Source: an uncultured Roseobacter sp.
GTDB taxonomy: Bacteria > Pseudomonadota > Alphaproteobacteria > Rhodobacterales > Rhodobacteraceae
Assembly: GCF_947493125.1 (NCBI RefSeq)
Contig: NZ_CANLQB010000001.1
Location: 124,001-188,000 of the forward strand
Length of the DNA stretch: 64,000 nt
Direction: 5' to 3'
Shown here: positions 52,621 through 62,398 of the stretch, piece after piece
How positions within the stretch are numbered: the first letter of the stretch is position 1
How the letters are laid out: each line of letters opens with the position of its first letter
Translations under genes and position numbers: made by a program
Notes under the pieces: generated by a model
What the model saw: the letters and a program-made list of their open reading frames with translations, nothing else
What the model was told of the DNA's origin: nothing
The model's database searches: none

Positions 52621-54102
52621 ATGACCGGCGCCGCCAAACCCCTCTCCTCCCTGGGCCTCACGGCGCAAGGCGGGCGCAACCCGCAGGTCACCGGCCTCGC
52701 CGTGGACAGCCGCGAGGTGCAGGAGGGGTTCCTCTTCGCCGCCATGCCCGGCGCCAAGATGCACGGCGGCGAGTTCATCCGCTTTGCCCTGCGCATGGGC
52801 GCCGCTGCGGTCCTCACCGATGCGGACGGCGCCAAGATCGCCGCTGAGGAACTGGCGCAAAGCGACGCCGCCCTCATCGTCACCACCGCCCCGCGTGAGG
52901 CGCTCGCCCGCGCCGCCTCGCTCTTCTACGAGCGCCAGCCGCCGGTGATGGTCGCCGTCACCGGCACCAACGGCAAGACCTCGGTCAGCACCTTCGTGCG
53001 CCAGATCTGGCAAAAGCTTGGCCACGCGGCGATCAACCTCGGCACCACCGGCATCGAAGGCGCATGGAGCGCCCCGCTCGCCCACACCACGCCCGAGCCC
53101 ATCACCCTGCACCGCGCGCTCGCCGAGGCCGCGGAGGAGGGCGTGACCCATTGCGCCATGGAGGCCTCCAGCCACGGGCTCGACCAGCGCCGCCTTGATG
53201 GCGTCACGCTCAAAGCTGCGGGCTTCACCAACCTCACGCAGGATCATCTCGATTATCACAAGACCTTCGAGGATTATTTCGACGCCAAGGCCGGGCTCTT
53301 TGCCCGGGTGCTGCCCGAAGACGCGAAGGCGGTGATCAACATCGAGGCCGAGCGCGGGGTGGACATGGCTGCCATCGCCAATGCGCGCGGCTGCCCCGTG
53401 GTGTCCGTGGGCCGCGACATCGGTGATTTTCATCTGGGCCGCATCCAGGTCGATGCCACGGGCCAGACCGTGCAGTTCTTTCATCTGAGCAAATCCTACG
53501 TCCGGCGGCTGAACCTGATCGGTGATTTCCAAGCGGAAAACGTGCTGCTGGCGGCGGGCCTCGTGATCGCCTGCGGCGAAAAGCCGAACGTGGTCTTCGA
53601 CACCTTCGAAGACCTGCGCACCGTACGCGGCCGCATGCAGCTCGCCGCCACGCGCGACAATGGCGCGACCGTGTTTGTCGACTACGCCCACACGCCCGAT
53701 GCCATCTCCACCGCGCTGAAAGCCCTGCGCCCGCATGTGGTCGGCCGCCTCATCGCGATTGTCGGCGCGGGCGGCGACCGCGACGCCACCAAGCGCCCGC
53801 TGATGGGGCAGGCGGCGGCGGAGAACGCGGATCTGGTGATCGTGACCGACGACAACCCCCGCACCGAGGACCCGGGCGAAATCCGCGCCTCGGTGCTGCT
53901 CGGCGCGCCCGAGGCACAGGAAGTCGGCGACCGCGCCGAAGCCATTCTGCGCGGGGTCGATGCGCTTGGGCCGGGCGATGCTCTGCTGATCGCGGGCAAA
54001 GGCCACGAGACCGGCCAGACCGTCGGCACCGATGTGCTGCCCTTCGACGATGCCGAACAGGCCAGCGTCGCCGTGGCCGCGCTCGACGGGCGCATGGCAT
54101 GA
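52621..54102 (+). CDS. murE: UDP-MurNAc-tripeptide (meso-DAP) ligase MurE
   Basis: A 493-residue Mur ligase that adds meso-diaminopimelate to UDP-MurNAc-L-Ala-D-Glu. N-terminal LSSLGLTAQGG and VTGLAVDSREVQEGFLFAA; ATP site TGTNGKTSV near residue 118; EASSHGLDQRRLDGV; the DNPRTED motif near residue 415, which is specific for meso-DAP rather than lysine; and the terminal KGHETGQTV. Start at ATG 52621: the in-frame extension to 52543 begins inside the intergenic repeat. The stop overlaps the murF ATG. Confidence 0.95.
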   Translation: MTGAAKPLSSLGLTAQGGRNPQVTGLAVDSREVQEGFLFAAMPGAKMHGGEFIRFALRMGAAAVLTDADGAKIAAEELAQSDAALIVTTAPREALARAASLFYERQPPVMVAVTGTNGKTSVSTFVRQIWQKLGHAAINLGTTGIEGAWSAPLAHTTPEPITLHRALAEAAEEGVTHCAMEASSHGLDQRRLDGVTLKAAGFTNLTQDHLDYHKTFEDYFDAKAGLFARVLPEDAKAVINIEAERGVDMAAIANARGCPVVSVGRDIGDFHLGRIQVDATGQTVQFFHLSKSYVRRLNLIGDFQAENVLLAAGLVIACGEKPNVVFDTFEDLRTVRGRMQLAATRDNGATVFVDYAHTPDAISTALKALRPHVVGRLIAIVGAGGDRDATKRPLMGQAAAENADLVIVTDDNPRTEDPGEIRASVLLGAPEAQEVGDRAEAILRGVDALGPGDALLIAGKGHETGQTVGTDVLPFDDAEQASVAVAALDGRMA

Positions 54103-55535
54103 CCCTCTGGACCGCCTCCGACGCCGCCGCCGCCACAGGCGGGCAGGCCACGCGCGACTGGACGGCCACCGGCGTTTCCATCGACACCCGCACGCTGGAG
54201 CCCGGGGATCTCTTTGTCGCTCTGAAAGACCAGCGCGACGGCCATGAGTTCGTCGCCCAGGCGCTGGAGAAGGGCGCCGCCGCAGCGCTTGTGTCTCATC
54301 GTCCGGCGGATGTCGCGGAGGATGCCCCTCTGCTGATCGTCGAGGATGTGCTCGCGGGTCTCGAGGCTCTGGGCCGCGCCGCGCGGGCCCGCATGCAGGG
54401 CAAGGTCGCCGCCGTCACCGGCTCGGTCGGCAAGACCTCCACCAAGGAAATGCTGCGCGAGATGCTGCGCGTCCAAGGCCGCACCCATGCCTCCGTGGCC
54501 AGCTATAACAACCACTGGGGCGTGCCGCTCACCCTCGCGCGCATGCCGCAGGACACCGACTATGCCGTGATCGAGATCGGCATGAACCACCCCGGTGAGA
54601 TCGCGCCGCTGGCGAGGATGGCGCAGCCCCACGTGGCGCTGGTGACCACCGTGGCCGCCGCGCATCTGGAAGCCTTCGACGACATCACCGGCATCGCGGT
54701 GGAGAAGGCCTCGATCTACGAGGGCGTGCTGCCCGGCGGCACCGCGATCCGCAACGCCGACATCGACACCGCCGAGATCCTCACCGCAAGGGCGCGGGAC
54801 TGCGGCCTGGCCGACATCAGCTTCGGGGCAAACGGCGCGGATTTCACCCTGCTCAGGGCCGATCTTCAGGGCGACATGACCGTGGCGCAGGCGCGCCTGG
54901 GCGAGGTGCCACTGCTTTACAAAATCGCGTCGCCGGGGCGGCACTTTGCCATGAACGCCCTCGGTGCCCTGGCCGTGGTCTCTGCTCTGGGTGCCGATAT
55001 CGCCCTGGCCGTGGGGGCCTTGGGGCGCTGGCGCCCCTACAAGGGCCGGGGCCAGCGCGAGCGCATCCACCTCGACGCCATCGAGCCCGGCATGACGCTC
55101 GACCTCATCGACGACAGCTACAACGCCAACCCCACCTCCATGGCCGCCGCCCTCGACGTGCTCGCCGCCGCCCCGGTGACCAACGACATCGGCCGTGTGG
55201 CGCGCGGGCGCCGCATCGCTTACTTGGGCGACATGAAGGAACTGGGCCCCGACGAGCACGCCCTGCACGCCGACCTCGCCAGGCTGCCCAGCCTGCAGAG
55301 CCTCGACGTGGTGCATTGCATCGGCCCGCTCATGCGCGCGCTCTACGATGTGCTGCCCGAGGCGCAACGCGGCGACTGGTTCGAGACCTCGGAGGAGGTG
55401 CTGCCCCTGCTGAACCGCCGCCTCGACAGCGGTGACGTGGTGCTCGCCAAGGGCTCGCTCAGCATGAAACTCGGCCTGATCGTTGACGCGATCCGCAAAA
55501 TGGGGCACGCCCCGCTCGACGAGGAAGAAGGATAA
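54099..55535 (+). CDS. murF: UDP-MurNAc-pentapeptide synthetase MurF
   Basis: A 478-residue Mur ligase that adds D-Ala-D-Ala to the UDP-MurNAc-tripeptide. GVSIDTRTLEPGDLFVALKDQRDGHEFVAQALEKGA near the N-terminus, ATP-binding TGSVGKTSTKEMLR near residue 109, IEIGMNHPGEIAPLARMAQP, and DDSYNANPTSMAAALDVLAA. All catalytic regions intact. Overlaps murE by four bases; three bases separate it from mraY. Confidence 0.96.
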   Translation: MTLWTASDAAAATGGQATRDWTATGVSIDTRTLEPGDLFVALKDQRDGHEFVAQALEKGAAAALVSHRPADVAEDAPLLIVEDVLAGLEALGRAARARMQGKVAAVTGSVGKTSTKEMLREMLRVQGRTHASVASYNNHWGVPLTLARMPQDTDYAVIEIGMNHPGEIAPLARMAQPHVALVTTVAAAHLEAFDDITGIAVEKASIYEGVLPGGTAIRNADIDTAEILTARARDCGLADISFGANGADFTLLRADLQGDMTVAQARLGEVPLLYKIASPGRHFAMNALGALAVVSALGADIALAVGALGRWRPYKGRGQRERIHLDAIEPGMTLDLIDDSYNANPTSMAAALDVLAAAPVTNDIGRVARGRRIAYLGDMKELGPDEHALHADLARLPSLQSLDVVHCIGPLMRALYDVLPEAQRGDWFETSEEVLPLLNRRLDSGDVVLAKGSLSMKLGLIVDAIRKMGHAPLDEEEG

Positions 55536-55538
55536 GGC

Positions 55539-56660
55539 ATGCTCTACTGGCTCACGCTCTGGTCCGACGGGGGGGATGTCTTCAACCTCTTCCGCTACAT
55601 CACCTTCCGCGCCGGCGGCGCCTTCCTCACCGCGCTGGTCTTCGGCTTCCTCTTCGGACGCCCGCTCATCGCCGTGCTGCGCAAGCGCCAGGGCAAGGGC
55701 CAGCCCATTCGCGATGACGGGCCGGAAAGCCACTTCGCCAAGGCCGGCACCCCCACCATGGGCGGTCTGCTGATCGTGGGCGCGCTGGTCACCTCCACCG
55801 CCCTCTGGGCCCGGCTCGACAACCCCTTCGTCTGGATCGTGCTCGGGGTCACGCTCAGCTTTGCCGCCATCGGCTTTGCCGACGATTACGCCAAGGTCTC
55901 CAAGGGCAACCACAAGGGCGTGCCGGGCAAGGTGCGGCTGCTTCTGGGCTTCATCATCGCAGGGGTTGCGACCTATGCGGCGATGTATGTGCACGGGCTC
56001 AACGACATCGACCTCGCCGCCCGGGTGGAGAACTACGACCCGCTGGCAGGCCGCCTCGCGCTGCCCGTCTTCAAGGACGTGCTGCTCAACCTCGGCCTCT
56101 TCTTCATCCCCTTCGGCATGTTCGTGATCGTGGGCGCGGCGAACTCCGTGAACCTCACCGACGGGCTCGACGGGCTTGCCATCATGCCGGTGATGATCGC
56201 CGCAGGCACCCTGGGCGTGATCGCCTACGCCGTGGGCCGGGTCGACTTCACCGAATACCTCGACGTGCACTACGTGCCCGGCACGGGCGAGATCCTGATC
56301 TTCTGCGCGGGCCTCTTCGGCGGCGGCCTGGGGTTCCTGTGGTACAACGCACCCCCGGCGGCGGTCTTCATGGGCGACACCGGCTCCCTCGCGCTCGGCG
56401 GCGCCCTCGGCGCCATCGCGGTGAGCACCAAACACGAGATCGTCCTCGCCGTGGTCGGAGGCCTCTTCGTCGTCGAGGCCCTCTCCGTGATTATCCAGGT
56501 GCTCTACTTCAAACGCACCGGCAAACGCGTCTTCCTGATGGCGCCGATCCATCACCACTACGAGAAGAAAGGCTGGGCCGAGAGCACCATCGTCATCCGC
56601 TTCTGGATCATCTCTCTCATCCTCGCGATGATCGGCCTGGCCACGCTGAAAGTGCGGTAA
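55539..56660 (+). CDS. mraY: Phospho-MurNAc-pentapeptide translocase MraY
   Basis: A 373-residue polytopic enzyme (about ten helices) that makes lipid I from UDP-MurNAc-pentapeptide and undecaprenyl phosphate. Diagnostic segments: [14 protein letters not shown], the metal/substrate motif [49 protein letters not shown] and the nucleotide-binding [14 protein letters not shown]. Slightly longer than the E. coli enzyme. Followed by a repeat and a TPR gene rather than directly by murD. Confidence 0.97.
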   Translation: MLYWLTLWSDGGDVFNLFRYITFRAGGAFLTALVFGFLFGRPLIAVLRKRQGKGQPIRDDGPESHFAKAGTPTMGGLLIVGALVTSTALWARLDNPFVWIVLGVTLSFAAIGFADDYAKVSKGNHKGVPGKVRLLLGFIIAGVATYAAMYVHGLNDIDLAARVENYDPLAGRLALPVFKDVLLNLGLFFIPFGMFVIVGAANSVNLTDGLDGLAIMPVMIAAGTLGVIAYAVGRVDFTEYLDVHYVPGTGEILIFCAGLFGGGLGFLWYNAPPAAVFMGDTGSLALGGALGAIAVSTKHEIVLAVVGGLFVVEALSVIIQVLYFKRTGKRVFLMAPIHHHYEKKGWAESTIVIRFWIISLILAMIGLATLKVR

Positions 56661-56685
56661 CCCTCCCGACTTCGATCAAAGGGCG

Positions 56686-56760
56686 GCCCCCGACCCTGGG
56701 TGGGGGTGAAGCCCCCTCCCGAGGGGAGGGTCGGGGGCTGCCCGGCGGTGCCGGGCGGGG
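56686..56760 (+). repeat. GC-rich two-hairpin intergenic repeat, copy C
   Basis: First hairpin GCCCCCGACCCT...AGGGTCGGGGGC (56686-56739), then the second hairpin starting GCCCGGCGGTGCC (56740-56760, right arm slightly altered). 26 bases after the mraY stop. The long first stem could also terminate or attenuate transcription. Confidence 0.7.
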
Positions 56761-56815
56761 CTTCCATTTCAAGGTAATCCGCCTAAAGTTGCTCTCGTAT
56801 TTGGAGTAACTCGAA

Positions 56816-58228
56816 TTGCTTGAAGACTTAGTTTCAATTCTGGAGCCGTACGGAGGGGCAGGAAGCGCCGTCGGCGGATTGATTGCAATCGTGCTTCTTA
56901 TCTGGGGCATCTTGAAATGGCCATTTCAAAGAAACCGCCCGACCGATCTCAGCCCCGAAACAATAGAGAAGATCGCTGCCCCCAAAGCCAAGGACGGCCC
57001 CGCCCTCACGACCGCCGAATTCATCCGCATCCGCCGCGAGCTGAAAGCTGACCTTGAAGCTGAACTGGCCCAAGCCGCCGATGCAGAGAAGGCCCAGCTC
57101 ACCGCTCGCATCGCCGAACTGGAATCCCAGATCGCCAACCCCGACGAGGCGCTGGCCGCCGCCAACAGGCGCATCGCCGATCTCGAAGCGCTGCTTGAAC
57201 GCGAAGGCAACGAAATCGCCCCCGACCGCATCGCCGAGGCCCGCACCGCCCTTGAGGCGGGTGACTTCTCCCTCGCCGATGACCTCTTCGCTGAAATCGA
57301 AGCCCGCGCCGAGATGGAAGTCCAACGCGCCGCCCGCGCCGCCTTTGGCCGAGGTGAGGTTGCCGAACAAGAGGTGCGCTGGGCCGACGCCGCCGGGCAC
57401 TACGCCCGAGCGGCGCGGTTATCGCCCACTTATGCTTCTTTGTACAAAGCCAGTCGCTTTGCGGAACGCTCTGGCGACTATAGCGCTGCCGCAGGCCACA
57501 GCGGCGCCTTGCTATCGCTCGCCCAAGCGGAAAACAATCAGGAACGGCTGTCAACTGCACTGAACGAACACGCTTTGAATACTAGGAAGCTTGGCCGGTT
57601 TGAGCAGGCGGAAGGGCTTTACCGCGAGGCGCTGGAGATTGACCGGGCGACCATCGGGGAGGGGCATCCGTCCTATGCGACCCGCCTCAACAACCTCGCG
57701 GGTGTGGTGGAGGCGCAGGGCCGGTTTGAGGAGGCGGAAGGGCTCTATCGCCAGGCGCAGGAGATTACCCGAGCGACCATGGGGGAGGGGCATCCGTCCT
57801 ATGCGATCCGTCTCAACAACCTCGCGTTGGTGGTGCAGGCCCAGGGCCGGTTTGAGGAGGCGGAAGGGCTCTACCGCGAGGCCCTGAAGATTGACCGGGC
57901 GACCATCGGGGAGGGGCATCCGGGCTATGCGATTAACCTCAACAACCTCGCGGGTGTGGTGGAGGCGCAGGGCCGGTTTGAGGAGGCGGAAGGGCTTTAC
58001 CTCGAGGCGCTGGAGATTGGTCGGGCAACCATCGGGGAGTGGCATCCGGAATATGCGGTCCGCCTCGGCAATCTCGGGCAGCTTCTCGGCCAGCAAGGCA
58101 AAGCCGCAGACGCACGCGAGATGCTGCAGCAAGGAATGGAGATTTTTCGCGCGACCCTGCCGCCGGATCATCCATATATTGCCGAGGTGCAACGCCGGAT
58201 CGACGCATTGCCCCCGGACGAAGATTAA
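56816..58228 (+). CDS. Membrane-anchored tetratricopeptide repeat protein
   Basis: 470 residues starting with TTG (56816), with GGAG about 10 bases upstream. One N-terminal membrane helix (~18-36, AVGGLIAIVLLIWGILKWP), then a charged coiled coil (~60-140, ELKADLEAELAQAADAEKAQL), then a TPR array of the kinesin-light-chain type (~155-460). Four consecutive 42-residue units are almost identical (AEGLYREALEIDRATIGEGHPSYATRLNNLA), encoded by exact 126-base DNA repeats. It lies inside the cell wall cluster between mraY and murD, where most relatives have no gene, so it may be a later insertion. Function unknown; TPRs suggest protein binding. Confidence 0.8.
   Translation: MLEDLVSILEPYGGAGSAVGGLIAIVLLIWGILKWPFQRNRPTDLSPETIEKIAAPKAKDGPALTTAEFIRIRRELKADLEAELAQAADAEKAQLTARIAELESQIANPDEALAAANRRIADLEALLEREGNEIAPDRIAEARTALEAGDFSLADDLFAEIEARAEMEVQRAARAAFGRGEVAEQEVRWADAAGHYARAARLSPTYASLYKASRFAERSGDYSAAAGHSGALLSLAQAENNQERLSTALNEHALNTRKLGRFEQAEGLYREALEIDRATIGEGHPSYATRLNNLAGVVEAQGRFEEAEGLYRQAQEITRATMGEGHPSYAIRLNNLALVVQAQGRFEEAEGLYREALKIDRATIGEGHPGYAINLNNLAGVVEAQGRFEEAEGLYLEALEIGRATIGEWHPEYAVRLGNLGQLLGQQGKAADAREMLQQGMEIFRATLPPDHPYIAEVQRRIDALPPDED
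57593..58096 (+). repeat. Four tandem 126-bp repeats within the TPR gene
   Basis: Units begin at 57593, 57719, 57845 and 57971 (GGCCGGTTTGAG at each), with an exact 126-base period and very high base identity between neighbours. Recent duplication is likely, and copy number may vary between strains. Confidence 0.9.
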
Positions 58229-58264
58229 AGCCACCCACCGCGCGCTCTCTTAACCCCGCCCGAA

Positions 58265-58315
58265 ACCGACCCTCGCACCGACGCAATACCGACAAAATAC
58301 CGACGTGATACCGAC
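58265..58315 (+). repeat. Helically phased ACCGAC repeats upstream of murD
   Basis: ACCGAC occurs at 58265, 58277, 58288, 58299 and 58310, i.e. spaced 12, 11, 11 and 11 bases. The last three copies extend to ATACCGAC. The array lies between the TPR gene and murD, about 150 bases upstream of the murD start. The one-turn spacing suggests a protein-binding array or iteron; no function is established. Confidence 0.6.
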
Positions 58316-58465
58316 GTGGCTTTTCGTGCCAGACCCCCTGTTAAGCATGGCGCGCGGTGCTGAGTCGCCGCAAACGTGGCCCGCATCCCCAGACCGCAGC
58401 GTTAACCACCTTGCCCCCGGGCGTTCCGGGCGGCAGTGTCGCGGCACCAGTGAAGGAGCCTGCGC

Positions 58466-59854
58466 GTGATTCCGGTCAGAGGTTTGCAAAATCACACCGT
58501 TGCCGTTCTGGGCCTGGGCCGGTCGGGGCTCAGCGCCGCGCGGGCGCTCGCGGCCGGGGGGGCTGTCCCGATCTGCTGGGATGACAACCCCGCTGCCAAG
58601 GCGCGCGCCGAGGCCGAAGGCTTCACCTGCCGACCCTTCAAATCAGCGCGCGATTTCGACGAGATCGCCCGGTTGATCGTCAGCCCCGGCATCCCGCATC
58701 TCTACCCCGACCCCAACCCGGTGGTCGCCGCGGCACTGGAGGCGGGCGTGCCGGTCGACAACGATATTGGCCTGTTTTTTCAATCCTTTGCAACAGAGGC
58801 CTGGGCCAGGTTCGACGTCGCTCCGCGCGTCGTTGCGGTTACCGGATCGAACGGCAAATCCACCACCTCGGCGCTCATCCACCACATCCTCGAGCACGCC
58901 GGGCGCCCCTGTCAGCTTGCGGGCAACATCGGGCGCGGCGTGCTCGATCTCGAGCCGCCAGTGGAGGGCGAGGTGGTGGTGCTGGAGCTCTCCAGCTATC
59001 AAACCGAGCTGGCCCGCAGCCTGACCCCGGATGTGGCCGTCTTCACCAATCTCTCGCCCGATCACCTTGACCGTCATGGCGGTATGGGGGGCTATTTCGC
59101 GGCCAAGCGGCGCCTCTTCGCGGAGGGTGGCCCGGACCGCGCGGTCATCGGGGTCGACGAACCCGAGGGGCGCTATCTCGCGGGCCAGCTCAGCGAGGGC
59201 CGTGCGGACGACCGGGTGATCCGCATGTCGGTTGACCGAAAGCTGACGGGGCCTGGCTGGCAAGTCTTTGCCCGAAAAGGGTTTTTATCCGAATACCGCA
59301 AGGGCAAACAGGCCGCGTCGATCGACTTGCGGCAGGTGCCGGGTCTGCCGGGCGCGCATAATCACCAGAATGCCTGCGCCGGTTATGCCGTCTGCCGGGC
59401 CTTGGGTCTTGGGCCGAAAGTGATCGAGGCGGCGTTCCACAGCTTTGGGGGCCTGCCCCACCGCAGCCAGTTGGTGGGGGAGAAGGACGGGGTGCGGTTC
59501 GTCAACGACAGCAAGGCCACCAATGTGGATGCGGCCGCCAAGGCGCTTGCCGCTTTCGAGAACATCCGCTGGATCTGCGGCGGGCTTGAGAAGGAGGGCG
59601 GGCTGGCCGCGCTCGACACCGCCACGGTGCGCAAGGCCTATGTCATCGGCCGCGAGGCGGCGGGCTTTGCGCTGAAGCTGCCCGTGGAGGCGGAGGTCTG
59701 CACCACCATGGCCCGCGCGGTGGAACAGGCGGTGGCCGAGGCCGAGCCGGGCGATGTGGTGCTGCTCGCACCTGCCGCGGCGAGCTTTGACCAATATGAC
59801 AACTTCGAGCGGCGTGGCGACGATTTCGTGGCCGAGGTGGCGCGGTATCTCTGA
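58466..59854 (+). CDS. murD: UDP-MurNAc-L-alanine:D-glutamate ligase MurD
   Basis: A 462-residue Mur ligase that adds D-glutamate. [22 protein letters not shown] at the N-terminus, [21 protein letters not shown]-binding [13 protein letters not shown] near residue 127, [23 protein letters not shown], and [20 protein letters not shown] in the C-terminal domain. The ATG in the track is a GTG at 58466, preceded by GGAG. Intact. Separated from ftsW by an opposite-strand flavoprotein gene. Confidence 0.96.
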   Translation: MIPVRGLQNHTVAVLGLGRSGLSAARALAAGGAVPICWDDNPAAKARAEAEGFTCRPFKSARDFDEIARLIVSPGIPHLYPDPNPVVAAALEAGVPVDNDIGLFFQSFATEAWARFDVAPRVVAVTGSNGKSTTSALIHHILEHAGRPCQLAGNIGRGVLDLEPPVEGEVVVLELSSYQTELARSLTPDVAVFTNLSPDHLDRHGGMGGYFAAKRRLFAEGGPDRAVIGVDEPEGRYLAGQLSEGRADDRVIRMSVDRKLTGPGWQVFARKGFLSEYRKGKQAASIDLRQVPGLPGAHNHQNACAGYAVCRALGLGPKVIEAAFHSFGGLPHRSQLVGEKDGVRFVNDSKATNVDAAAKALAAFENIRWICGGLEKEGGLAALDTATVRKAYVIGREAAGFALKLPVEAEVCTTMARAVEQAVAEAEPGDVVLLAPAAASFDQYDNFERRGDDFVAEVARYL

Positions 59855-59916
59855 CCGCCGTGCGGGCTGCACCGTCGGACGCCTCCGGCGGGAGTATTTT
59901 TCGAAGAATGAAGGGC

Positions 59917-61092
59917 TTACGCGCTCAGCGCCCCGGCGGCGGCCATGGCCGAGGACCACGCCCACTGGAAGTTGTAACCGCCCAGCCAGCCGGTCACATC
60001 CACCGCTTCTCCGATGAAGAAGAGGCCCGGGACGGTCTTCACCTCCATGGTTTTCGCCGAGAGCGCATCGGTGTCGATGCCGCCCAGCGTCACCTCGGCG
60101 GTGCGGTAGCCTTCGGTGCCGCCGGGCTTCAGACGCCAATCCGAGAGCCGGGCGCAGATCTCGGCGAGGCGACTGTCGGATTGATCCGCGAGGTTGCCGC
60201 AGAGTTGCATCTCGGGCGCGAGATGATCGACGAGCCGGGCCGGAAGATGCGCGGCCAATGCGGTGGTCAGGCTGCGGCGACCCGAGGCGGCGCGCTGAGT
60301 TTTCAGCGCAGTGAGCAGGTCGGCCGTCGGGCTCAGATTGACGGAAATCTCTTCGCCCTCGCGCCAGTAGGACGAGGCCTGGAGGACCGCGGGGCCCGAC
60401 AGCCCACGATGTGTGAAGAGCAGCGCTTCGTCGAAGCTCTGCGCCCCTGCCGTGACCCGCGCCGGAGCGGCTACGCCGGAGATTTCTGCAAAGCGCCTTT
60501 CTGGGAAAGTGAAGGGGACCAGCGCGGGGCGCGTCTCGGTCACGGCGAGGCCGAACTGGGTGGCGACTTCATAGGCGAGGCTGGAGGCGCCCATTTTAGG
60601 AATGGATTTGCCACCGCTGGCCATCACGAGGGTCTTGGCCAGCACCTCGCGCGTGCTGGCATCCTCGGTCAGAGTGAAGCGGAAGCCGTCGGGTGTCTTG
60701 GCAAAATCGCTGGCGGTGGCCCTTAGCCGCAGGTCCACACCGTTTTGCTGCATCAGCCTGCGCAGCATGGCGATGATCTCCTTCGCAGAGGTGTCGCAGA
60801 AGAGCTGGCCGAGGGTCTTTTCGTGCCAGGCGATGCCGTGCCGGTCGACGAGGTCGATGAAGTCCCACTGGGTGTAGCGGGCCAGAGCGGATTTCGCGAA
60901 ATGCGGGTTGCGCGACAGGAACGCATGCGGGGCGCAATGCAGGTTGGTGAAGTTGCAGCGCCCGCCGCCCGAGATGCGGATTTTCTCGCCCGGCGCCTTG
61001 GCGTGATCGACGATCAGCACGCGCCCCGGCGCGTGGGCGGCACACATCATGCCAGCGGCGCCTGCGCCTATGATTGCCACATCCACTTGCAT
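59917..61092 (-). CDS. FAD-dependent oxidoreductase of the HI0933/YhiN family
   Basis: A 391-residue flavoprotein. An N-terminal dinucleotide-binding VAIIGAGAAGMMCAAHA with the family-specific EKIRISGGGRCNFTNLH loop near residue 37, then HEKTLGQLFCDTSAKEIIAMLRRLM, VMASGGKSIPKMGASSLAYEVA, and the C-terminal GLFFIGEAVDVTGWLGGYNFQWAWSSA, which closes the FAD site. Often annotated as aminoacetone oxidase-like; the true substrate is not established. ATG at 61092 preferred over the TTG at 61101. It sits on the opposite strand between murD and ftsW and so interrupts the cell wall cluster. Confidence 0.9.
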   Translation of the reverse strand: MQVDVAIIGAGAAGMMCAAHAPGRVLIVDHAKAPGEKIRISGGGRCNFTNLHCAPHAFLSRNPHFAKSALARYTQWDFIDLVDRHGIAWHEKTLGQLFCDTSAKEIIAMLRRLMQQNGVDLRLRATASDFAKTPDGFRFTLTEDASTREVLAKTLVMASGGKSIPKMGASSLAYEVATQFGLAVTETRPALVPFTFPERRFAEISGVAAPARVTAGAQSFDEALLFTHRGLSGPAVLQASSYWREGEEISVNLSPTADLLTALKTQRAASGRRSLTTALAAHLPARLVDHLAPEMQLCGNLADQSDSRLAEICARLSDWRLKPGGTEGYRTAEVTLGGIDTDALSAKTMEVKTVPGLFFIGEAVDVTGWLGGYNFQWAWSSAMAAAGALSA

Positions 61093-61228
61093 CGCCGCCA
61101 ACTGGCGTGAAATGCGCGGGATGGCAAGCCTTCAGGCTAGCGCAGTGGACAAAATGACGCTAGGGTGCGGCCAGCAGACCTCGAACAACGGGGCGCTTGA
61201 GGCAGTGTAACGATCTAAGGCAGACCCC

Positions 61229-62398
61229 ATGACGGAAATGGTCTATGGCGCAGTCCCGGTTCGCGATGGCGAGCCTATTCTGCCCAAATGGTGGCGCACC
61301 ATCGATAAATGGTCGATGTCCTGCATCCTCATGCTCTTCGCCGTGGGGCTTCTGCTGGGTCTTGCGGCCTCACCGCCGCTGGCGGCCAAGAACGGGTTCG
61401 AGCCCTTCCACTATGTGCAGCGGCAGGCGGCCTTTGGCGGGATCGCCCTGATGGCCATGATCATCACCTCGATGATGTCTCCGGTGCTGGTGCGACGGCT
61501 GGCGGTGCTGGGCTTTCTGGTGGCCTTTGTCGCCTTGGCGCTTCTGCCCTTCTTCGGCACCGACTTCGGGAAGGGTGCTGTGCGCTGGTACGGTCTGGGA
61601 TTTGCCGCGATCCAGCCGTCGGAGTTTCTCAAGCCCGGGTTTGTGATCGTCGGCGCCTGGATGATGGCCGCGTCGATGGATCTCAACGGCCCGCCCGGGC
61701 GCACATGGTCCTTCGCGCTCTGCCTTGTGATCGTGGCGCTGCTGATCCTGCAACCGGATTTCGGGCAGGCGTGCCTGGTGCTCTTCTCCTGGGGCGTGAT
61801 GTATTTCGTGGCCGGCGCGCCCATGGTGCTGCTGGTCGGCATGGCGCTGCTGGCTGTCTTCGGCGGCACCGTGGCCTATTCCAATTCCGAGCATTTCGCG
61901 CGGCGGATTGACGGCTTTCTGAACCCAGACATCGACCCGCGCACACAGTTGGGCTATGCCACCAACGCTATTCAGGAGGGCGGCTTCTTCGGTGTCGGCG
62001 TTGGCGAGGGGCAGGTGAAATGGTCTCTGCCTGACGCGCACACGGATTTCATCATCGCGGTCGCGGCCGAGGAATACGGGCTCATCCTCGTCCTGGTGAT
62101 CATCGCGCTCTACGCCACTGTGGTGGTGCGTTCGCTCATGCGCCTTGTGCGCGAGCGGGATCCGTTCATCCGCCTCGCGGGCACCGGCCTCGCCTGTACA
62201 TTGGGCGTGCAGGCCATGATCAACATGGGCGTTGCCGTGCGCCTGCTGCCGGCCAAGGGCATGACATTGCCGTTTGTCAGCTACGGCGGGTCCTCCGTCA
62301 TCGCCAGCGGTCTGGCCGTGGGGATGCTGCTGGCGTTCACCCGGACCCGACCCCAGGGTGAAATCAGCGACCTGCTGGTGCGAGGCCGCAACCGATGA
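61229..62398 (+). CDS. ftsW: Septal peptidoglycan polymerase FtsW (SEDS family)
   Basis: A 389-residue SEDS glycosyltransferase that polymerises lipid II at the septum with FtsI. About ten helices; [73 protein letters not shown], and [26 protein letters not shown] are the family hallmarks, including the catalytic Asp region before helix 8. The stop overlaps the murG start (ATGA). Confidence 0.96.
   Translation: MTEMVYGAVPVRDGEPILPKWWRTIDKWSMSCILMLFAVGLLLGLAASPPLAAKNGFEPFHYVQRQAAFGGIALMAMIITSMMSPVLVRRLAVLGFLVAFVALALLPFFGTDFGKGAVRWYGLGFAAIQPSEFLKPGFVIVGAWMMAASMDLNGPPGRTWSFALCLVIVALLILQPDFGQACLVLFSWGVMYFVAGAPMVLLVGMALLAVFGGTVAYSNSEHFARRIDGFLNPDIDPRTQLGYATNAIQEGGFFGVGVGEGQVKWSLPDAHTDFIIAVAAEEYGLILVLVIIALYATVVVRSLMRLVRERDPFIRLAGTGLACTLGVQAMINMGVAVRLLPAKGMTLPFVSYGGSSVIASGLAVGMLLAFTRTRPQGEISDLLVRGRNR

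Noticed and set aside
53682-56558. 958-codon open frame on the minus strand
   Set aside because: Antisense to murE, murF and mraY, which have all family motifs; composition is His/Gly/Glu-rich as expected for a GC-driven shadow frame.
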